Positions 55,782-64,000 of a stretch of 64,000 nucleotides of DNA are shown here, piece by piece. This DNA comes from Gallionella sp. (GTDB taxonomy: Bacteria; Pseudomonadota; Gammaproteobacteria; Burkholderiales; Gallionellaceae): contig PLWV01000027.1 in NCBI GenBank assembly GCA_003153155.1, positions 1 through 64,000 of the forward strand. Reading direction: 5' to 3'. The notes under the pieces are model-generated. The model saw only the letters and a program-made list of their open reading frames with translations, was not told the origin of the DNA and searched no databases. The position numbers and the translations under genes were made by a program. Every line of letters starts with the position of its first letter. Within the stretch, counting starts at the first letter, position 1.

Positions 55782-56279
55782 ATGGATTTGATAAGAGTTA
55801 TGCGACATCTATCGATCGGCCGTGCGGCAGTGCGGCGCGTTTTTCCATTGCGCACGCTGGATGCGATCGAGCAAGCGATACGCTCAACTGAAGCGCGGCA
55901 CGCCGGACAAATCCGCTTCGCGGTCGAAGCTGCATTGGAATTGGCACCGCTGCTGGCGGGACAGACGGGACAACAACGCGCCATCGAGGTGTTTTCCAAA
56001 TTGCGCGTATGGGATACCGAGCACAACAACGGTGTGCTGATTTATTTGTTGCTGGCCGATCGGGATGTCGAAATCGTTGCCGATCGCGGCATCCATGTCA
56101 AACTCGGCAAAGAAGTCTGGGAAGCGATTTGCCGTGAGATGGAGGCGGCGTTTCGCGAAGGACATTTTGAAGCGGGCGTGCTCGCCGGAATACATGCAGT
56201 GGGTGAACATCTGTCGCGTCACTTCCCGGCACGCAGCGGCAAAGTCAATGAAATGCCGGATCGTCCGGTCGTGTTGTAG
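55782..56279 (+). CDS. Second TPM-domain protein, soluble (165 aa)
   Basis: A TPM domain without a signal peptide or membrane segment: ALDAIEQAIRSTEARHAGQI-like LDAIEQAIRSTEARHAGQIR, NNGVLIYLLLADRDVEIVAD and GIHAVGEHLSRHFPARSG. This shorter type often follows the lemA-TPM pair, as here. Role unknown; location probably cytoplasmic. Confidence 0.88.
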   Translation: MDLIRVMRHLSIGRAAVRRVFPLRTLDAIEQAIRSTEARHAGQIRFAVEAALELAPLLAGQTGQQRAIEVFSKLRVWDTEHNNGVLIYLLLADRDVEIVADRGIHVKLGKEVWEAICREMEAAFREGHFEAGVLAGIHAVGEHLSRHFPARSGKVNEMPDRPVVL

Positions 56280-56438
56280 TTCAACGATGCGCAAAGTTCC
56301 ATACATAGCAACAGAAATCGTAGCGAGCGGTTTGGGAGTGGGGGAGGACAGCGCGCAGCGACCGGAGCATACACAGCAGTTTACCGTTGCGCGGCCCCGG
56401 ATCGCGAGCACTGCCCGACCCCGCTCCCGAATCGCGCA

Positions 56439-56498
56439 TAACCAATGACTTGGTTGGCGTAGTTTGCCAACTTAGTCAGATGGCTAGTAGTTTTATCA
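56439..56498 (+). repeat. 60 bp hairpin element, copy before the RNase Z-like gene
   Basis: TAACCAATGACTTGGTTGGC, loop, GCCAACTTAGTCAGATGGCT, AGTAGTTTTATCA, exactly 60 bp. Flanks GCGCA and GTAG fit YA|GK. The preceding segment 56331-56432 is GC-rich and partly palindromic with no visible gene. Confidence 0.92.
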
Positions 56499-56524
56499 GT
56501 AGATTTAAGTTGCTATGTATTGCC

Positions 56525-57553
56525 ATGCGCCCGACTTTTCATCCTAATCTGGTAAACGGTTCGACGGGAGACCCCGCGCTGTTTGTCGACTGCCTGTTCG
56601 AACGGCGCGCCCTGTTGTTTGATCTGGGCGACATCCAGACACTTCCCCCGCGCAAACTGCTGCGCATCAGCCATGTGTTCGTCAGCCATGCGCACATGGA
56701 TCACTTCATCGGCTTCGATTGGTTGTTGCGCATCCTGCTCGGGCGGGAAAAGGATCTGCAGTTGTTCGGCCCGCCAGAATTTCTGGAACAGGTGGAACAC
56801 AAGCTGCGCGCCTACACCTGGAATCTGGTGCACAACTATCTGTCCGATTTTACGTTGCGCGTCACCGAGGTGAATGGCAACGGGGCAGGGCGTTGCGCAA
56901 GCTTCCGCTGCCACAGCGCGTTCCGCCGTGAAGATGAAGCAAGCTTGCTCTGCCCGGACAATGTATTGCTGCGCGAGCCGGCCATGCAGGTGCGCTGCAC
57001 CTTGCTCGATCATGGCGGGATCCCTTGTCTGGCTTATGCACTGGAGGAACAGGCGCACGTCAATGTATGGAAGAACCGCCTGCAGGAACTCGGCCTGCCG
57101 GTGGGAGCGTGGCTACGCGACATGAAGCAGGCGGTGTTGCGCAACGAACCGGAGCAGTGGCAGATACGCGTGGCCTGGCGCGAGGAAGATGCGCAGCGGG
57201 AGAGGCTGGTGTCGCTGGGCGAATTGAAGCCCGCGCTGCGCATCGTGCCCGGCCAGAAGATCGCCTACGTCACCGATGTTGCATGGCATCAGGATAACGT
57301 GGCACACATCGTCGAATTGGCACGCGACGCCGACCTGCTGTATATCGAGGCGGCTTTTATGGAACGCGATGCCGAACATGGACAGCGCAAGTTCCACCTG
57401 ACCGCGCGCCAGGCAGGCGAGATCGCCCGTGCCGCGCATGTCGGCAGCGTTATCCCGATGCATTTTTCGCCGCGCTATATGGGTGAGGATGTGGCATTGC
57501 TGCGGGCCGAAGTAGAGGCGGCATTTGGCGGCGCTTCAATGACCGCTTTCTAG
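56525..57553 (+). CDS. Metallo-beta-lactamase fold hydrolase, RNase Z-like (342 aa)
   Basis: The motif HVFVSHAHMDHFIGFD gives the H-x-H-x-D-H metal site; LLDHGGIPCLAYALEE, AYVTDVAWHQDN and IPMHFSPRYMGE supply the other ligands in the order of RNase Z/ElaC-like proteins. Long insertions distinguish it from true tRNase Z, so a role in tRNA 3' processing is uncertain. ATG 56525 (MRPTFHPNLVNGS) is chosen; the frame runs back to 56387 through the 60 bp element. Confidence 0.8.
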   Translation: MRPTFHPNLVNGSTGDPALFVDCLFERRALLFDLGDIQTLPPRKLLRISHVFVSHAHMDHFIGFDWLLRILLGREKDLQLFGPPEFLEQVEHKLRAYTWNLVHNYLSDFTLRVTEVNGNGAGRCASFRCHSAFRREDEASLLCPDNVLLREPAMQVRCTLLDHGGIPCLAYALEEQAHVNVWKNRLQELGLPVGAWLRDMKQAVLRNEPEQWQIRVAWREEDAQRERLVSLGELKPALRIVPGQKIAYVTDVAWHQDNVAHIVELARDADLLYIEAAFMERDAEHGQRKFHLTARQAGEIARAAHVGSVIPMHFSPRYMGEDVALLRAEVEAAFGGASMTAF

Positions 57554-57849
57554 TAAACTACTGCACTGATCGAAGTTCCGCTTCGTGCCAAAAGCCGCCT
57601 TTCGACTATCGCCCCCAAAGGAAACCCATTAACTGATTTTTCAAGATTTATATGGCACAATGTGTTGCGCCATTTTAAAGCGCGGTTATACCCCGCACTC
57701 CAAGCATCTATGCCTAGGTGCGATAGCGCACGGAACAAATCGACAATGGTTGTAAGAGTGTATGGGATGAATTCCGCCAGTTTTCGAGGTTGGCGATGGT
57801 GCGTAGGTTCAAATTGAAAGAACCGCACATAACTGAGGAGCCCGCCTTG
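57554..57849. other. Intergenic region, nothing recognised
   Basis: About 296 bp between the hydrolase and the TonB receptor. No gene, clear promoter, riboswitch or member of the repeat families was seen. The + strand frame before the receptor is open from 57790 but lacks a ribosome site there. Confidence 0.6.
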
Positions 57850-59826
57850 ATGAGGATGATAATTTGTATCGCCCTGACCTTGGCCTTGGCTAGGCTGGCT
57901 GCGGCTGAGCCCAATGAGCCGTCCGCGCAGGCTGATCTCACGCAGCTTCCCATTGAAGAGTTGATGAACATTAAGGTATCCACTGCCTCTAAATTTCCTC
58001 AGAAAACCATGGAAGCGCCATCTTCCGTAACAATCATCACTGCTGCGAATATCAAAACATATGGTTACCGCACGCTTGCGGACATTGTGAGAAGCGTGCG
58101 CGGCATGTCTGTCACTTATGACCGTAATTATGATTACCTCGGCACCCGCGGCCTAGGCAGGACGGGTGACTACAACAGCCGCATGTTATTGCTGGTGGAT
58201 GGCTACCGGCTCAACGATCCTATCTATGACACGGCGGCTATCGGCACGGAATTCCCGGTTGACGTGGATCTCATAGACAAGGTGGAAATCGTGCGCGGGC
58301 CGGGCTCCTCGATTTATGGCAGCAATGCCGTCCTCGGTGTCATCAATGTCATTACCAAACACGGAAAGAATTTCAACGGAACGGAAGCGTCTGGTGAACT
58401 TGCCAGCTTTGGCACCGACAAGGAGCGACTGAGTTATGGTCATCAGTACGAGAATGGTGCAGGACTGCTGCTTTCCGCATCCCGCTACCGTAGCCTCGGG
58501 CAGGATCTTTATTTTCCTGAATTCAACGCCATCAACAACGGGATCGCCCATAATCTGGATAGCGACCGCTACAGAAATTTTTTCGGGAAATTGAATGTCG
58601 CCGGTTTCACCCTGACAAGCGGCTATTCCAATCGTGGCAAGGCTGTTCCCACCGCTTCTTTTGGCACAGTGTTCAATGATCCAAATTTTTTGGTGAGCGA
58701 CGGGGCGTCTTTTATGAACCTTGATTATTATGGGGAGGTGGGCCAACGCTGGGATGTTTCCGCCAATCTGTTTCAAGGGCGTTATTTCTACGATGGCATC
58801 TACCCCAATACGGGAGCACCGGTCACACTCAATCACGACCAATCCAGAGGCGCCTGGTGGGGCACCGAGGCGAAACTCATTGGACGGCTGGAAAAACACA
58901 GGGTGGTGGCGGGTGTGGAATATCAAAACAATTACCGTCAGGATCAAAGCAATTTTAACGTAGCGCCTTATGCGCTTCTTCTGGATGACAGGCGCAGCAG
59001 CAAGCGGGAGGGAGTGTATGCTCAGGATGAAATAACTTTGGGCAACGGGCTATTGCTCAATGCCGGTCTGCGATATGACCAATATTCCATCGTAGGGTCT
59101 GCGACCAACCCGCGTCTTGGCCTCATCTGGAATATTGCTGACGTTACGGCTTTCAAACTGCTCTATGGTACTGCTTTCCGCGCCCCCAACGTCTATGAAT
59201 TATATTACACATCGCCTGGTACCCAAAAGGCAAATCCCGATCTCAGGCCGGAAAAAATCACATCCTATGAATTCGTTATCGAACACCAGCCGTGGCAGAA
59301 TTTTCGTATCACTGCCGATGCTTATGATAATACGATCAACGACAACATCAACCAAATTACCGATCCCGCAGACAACCTTCTGGTTTTTGTGAACTCTGGA
59401 AAAGTAGTTGCACGAGGTGTTGAAGTCGGAGCGGAACGCCTGTGGGACAGCGGCGCCCAGTTGCGGACGAACTATGCAGGGCAGATCAGCCGCGACGTGT
59501 CCAGCGGGGTTGAACTCATCAACTCCCCTCGGCATCTGGCGAAACTCAACGCATCCATGCCTGTGCTGGGGAATGCGCTACGCACGGGATTGGAACTTCA
59601 ATACACCAGCAGACGAAAAACCCTGGCTGGCGCATTTGCGGCCGGACATTTGCTCACCAACCTGACTCTTCTCAGCGAAAAAATCGCAAAGGGCATGGAG
59701 CTTTCCGCCAGTGTCTATAACCTGTTCGACAAACGATATGCCGATCCCGGCGGACCAGAGCATGTCCAGGACCTGATCTGGCAGGACGGTAGAAGTTGCA
59801 GGCTCAAGTTGAGCTATCGCTTTTAG
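57850..59826 (+). CDS. TonB-dependent outer membrane receptor (658 aa)
   Basis: Signal peptide MRMIICIALTLALARLAAAE, a short pre-plug (LTQLPIEELMNIKVSTASK, the usual opening of DUF4154-linked receptors), the plug domain (APSSVTIITAANIKTYGYRT ... VEIVRGPGSSIYGSNAVLGV) and a 22-strand barrel ending in LKLSYRF. No ligand can be read from sequence. It precedes a YfiR-like gene and a hybrid kinase on the same strand with short gaps, which suggests a sensing module rather than simple uptake. Confidence 0.92.
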   Translation: MRMIICIALTLALARLAAAEPNEPSAQADLTQLPIEELMNIKVSTASKFPQKTMEAPSSVTIITAANIKTYGYRTLADIVRSVRGMSVTYDRNYDYLGTRGLGRTGDYNSRMLLLVDGYRLNDPIYDTAAIGTEFPVDVDLIDKVEIVRGPGSSIYGSNAVLGVINVITKHGKNFNGTEASGELASFGTDKERLSYGHQYENGAGLLLSASRYRSLGQDLYFPEFNAINNGIAHNLDSDRYRNFFGKLNVAGFTLTSGYSNRGKAVPTASFGTVFNDPNFLVSDGASFMNLDYYGEVGQRWDVSANLFQGRYFYDGIYPNTGAPVTLNHDQSRGAWWGTEAKLIGRLEKHRVVAGVEYQNNYRQDQSNFNVAPYALLLDDRRSSKREGVYAQDEITLGNGLLLNAGLRYDQYSIVGSATNPRLGLIWNIADVTAFKLLYGTAFRAPNVYELYYTSPGTQKANPDLRPEKITSYEFVIEHQPWQNFRITADAYDNTINDNINQITDPADNLLVFVNSGKVVARGVEVGAERLWDSGAQLRTNYAGQISRDVSSGVELINSPRHLAKLNASMPVLGNALRTGLELQYTSRRKTLAGAFAAGHLLTNLTLLSEKIAKGMELSASVYNLFDKRYADPGGPEHVQDLIWQDGRSCRLKLSYRF

Positions 59827-59841
59827 AGTGGAAAACCAGCC

Positions 59842-60392
59842 TTGAACAAGTTTGGGAAAACAATCCTCATCCTGCTGTGCGTAATTTTTACCGCAGGCCG
59901 CAGCATAAGCATCCACGCCGCACCGCCCACCGAGTACGAAGTCAAGACCGCCTTCATCAACAGCATCACCAAGTACGTTGAATGGCCGTCCGCAGCTGCC
60001 TACGCCGCAAGCACTATGAGGCTTTGCGTCATTGGACATAATTCGTTTGGGAAAGCATTGGACACGTTGAGGAACAAGAAGGTCAGCGGCCTGGTTTGGG
60101 AGATTGTGCCTGTCGGCTCCGAGACCAACCTGAAGGAATGCCGCGTGCTGTTCATTGCTGTTTCCGAATCAGGCAATATAAGGCAGATACTGGATGGCAT
60201 CGAAGGCAGCACCGTGCTGACCATAGGCGATACCGAGGGTTATGCCGAACAAGGCGTGATGGTCAACTTCTATCTGGAAGACAATATGGTGCGCATTGAG
60301 ATCAATATCGACGCTGCCAGACGAGCCGGACTCAACATCAGTTCACAATTGCTGAAGCTGGCGCGTATTGTCAATCAACACGGGGGGGTGCA

Positions 60393-60396
<4 letters not shown>
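59842..60396 (+). CDS. YfiR-like (DUF4154) periplasmic protein (184 aa)
   Basis: Signal peptide, then the DUF4154 pattern: EYEVKTAFINSITKYVEWPS, CVIGHNSFGKALDTL, CRVLFIAVSESGNIRQIL and MVNFYLEDNMVRIEINIDAA. In Pseudomonas, YfiR holds the diguanylate cyclase YfiN inactive from the periplasm; here the neighbour is a hybrid histidine kinase with a periplasmic sensor, so control of that kinase is a reasonable inference. The likely start is TTG 59842. Overlaps the kinase gene by 4 bp. Confidence 0.9.
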
Positions 60397-63122
<2,726 letters not shown>

Positions 63123-63161
63123 GCCTGTCAACACAACCGCATTTTTACAGGAGTCATTAAC

Positions 63162-64000
63162 ATGAAAAAACCGATAAGCAATATTTCCGCGCTACTTTCA
63201 GACAAGCTTGAATTCTTGCGTGTCCTGCTGGTGGATGACGACGAATTCGTGCTGGATTTTGTTGAGGACATGCTTCATGGTCTTGGCGTCAAGAGCGTGA
63301 GCCGGTCCCTCGATGGTAATGCGGCGCTGGCGGCCGTTGATGGCGCAATCAGGCCGCTGCAACTGATAATATGCGATCTCAATATGCCGGGCATGGATGG
63401 CATCGAATTTTTGCGGCACTTGGCGGATCGGGGTTTTGAAGGAGGAGTGATCCTTTCTTCCGGCAGTGATAAACGGGTGATCAAAACCGTGGAAAGCTTG
63501 GTGCAGGCGCACAAGCTGGGATTTCTCGGCACGCTGCAAAAGCCTGTTGAGGAAGCGGCACTGTTGACTGCGCTCATCAATTTCACTGGCTTAGAGCCCA
63601 AGGCTAATTACGGCCCGATACAAGAGCTCAGTCCGGAAGAAATTCGTGCCGGACTGGATGCCGGTCAGATGGAAACTTTCTTCCAGCCCAAGGTGACGGT
63701 GGCCGACCGGCGCGTGGTGGGCGCCGAGTGCTTGGTGCGCTGGCGCCACCCGAAAAGGGGCTTGATACAGCCGGCCGCCTTCATCTCAGTGGCAGAAGAG
63801 CACGGCCTGATTGACGACTTGACTATGGCGGTGTTTCACAAGGCGATGGGGCATCTCAAGGAATGGACACGGTTGGGCCATGACCTGAAAGTTTCGGTCA
63901 ATGTCTCCATGGACAACCTGGATCGGCTCGACCTGCCAGAGGTGTTCGCCGACATTGTCCGGCAAGCTGGTGAAGAGACCGGGCGGGTGATATTGGAAAT
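63162..64000 (+). CDS. REC-EAL response regulator, c-di-GMP phosphodiesterase-like (partial, cut by right edge)
   Basis: Begins at ATG 63162 after CAGGAG. N-terminal receiver domain (LRVLLVDDDEFVLDFVEDML, phospho-Asp in ICDLNMPGMDG, Lys in LGTLQKPVEEA) followed by an EAL domain from about residue 155 (LDAGQMETFFQPKV). The signature E-A-L is E-C-L here (VVGAECLVRWRHPK). The visible part ends within the first half of the EAL domain (RVILEI), so catalytic completeness cannot be judged. Probably phosphorylated by the kinase at 60393-63122, linking the module to c-di-GMP. Confidence 0.9.
   Translation, partial: MKKPISNISALLSDKLEFLRVLLVDDDEFVLDFVEDMLHGLGVKSVSRSLDGNAALAAVDGAIRPLQLIICDLNMPGMDGIEFLRHLADRGFEGGVILSSGSDKRVIKTVESLVQAHKLGFLGTLQKPVEEAALLTALINFTGLEPKANYGPIQELSPEEIRAGLDAGQMETFFQPKVTVADRRVVGAECLVRWRHPKRGLIQPAAFISVAEEHGLIDDLTMAVFHKAMGHLKEWTRLGHDLKVSVNVSMDNLDRLDLPEVFADIVRQAGEETGRVILE

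Overview
The window is a 64 kb piece of a bacterial chromosome. Housekeeping gene order (ndk, rlmN, pilW/pilF, rodZ, ispG, hisS, yfgM, bamB, der), hopanoid squalene genes hpnC-hpnD-hpnE, the succinylase lysine branch (dapC-dapD-dapE), twitching ATPase pilU and protein sequence style all suggest a betaproteobacterium, most like the Gallionellaceae/Nitrosomonadales. That placement is inference from gene content, not a database result.

Layout. 1-3305: the integrase end of a chromosomal integron. An IntI-type integrase on the + strand faces away from a leftward array of four small cassettes on the - strand, separated by 63-64 bp attC sites; the array runs off the left edge. 3.4-13.8 kb: a conserved housekeeping run (nucleotide kinase, 23S/tRNA methylation, type IV pilus, cell shape, isoprenoid, tRNA charging, outer membrane assembly, ribosome assembly). 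13.8-22.8 kb: a copper/silver resistance module (His-rich periplasmic protein, CusCBA-type efflux, P1B ATPase). 22.9-23.8 kb: a solitary integron cassette with its own attC. 23.8-27.6 kb: hpnCDE for squalene synthesis, with a DUF559 gene broken by one amber codon. 27.7-33.5 kb: prmB, dapE, an ArsC-like protein, pilU, dapD, dapC. 33.5-43.3 kb: mixed metabolism (EamA permease, HD phosphohydrolase, class I aldolase, purT, aldo/keto reductase, dioxygenase, selU/selD). 43.5-45.95 kb: a lexA-umuD-umuC operon with a readable promoter and twin operators. 46.3-57.6 kb: small metabolic genes, a tRNA-Ser(GGA), gloB-methyltransferase-rnhA-dnaQ, LemA/TPM membrane genes and an RNase Z-like hydrolase. 57.8-64 kb: TonB receptor, YfiR-like protein, hybrid histidine kinase and REC-EAL protein, a likely signalling module cut by the right edge.

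The most unusual content is in the repeats. A 60 bp element (48-nt hairpin plus 12-nt tail) occurs about ten times. Its stems vary with compensating base changes, and it always inserts between YA and GK without target duplication. At 48867-49046 three copies sit one inside another inside a 112-130 bp inverted-repeat element, which fixes the element ends to about one base. A second short repeat around CCGGGCACCCG, and GC-rich palindromes of the CCCTC/GAGGG type, lie inside reading frames (ispG, rnhA, umuD, cusA, hpnE, probably rlmN), where they encode extra peptides. Together with the integron and the solitary cassette, this gives a genome shaped by several small mobile DNAs that may use single-stranded hairpins.
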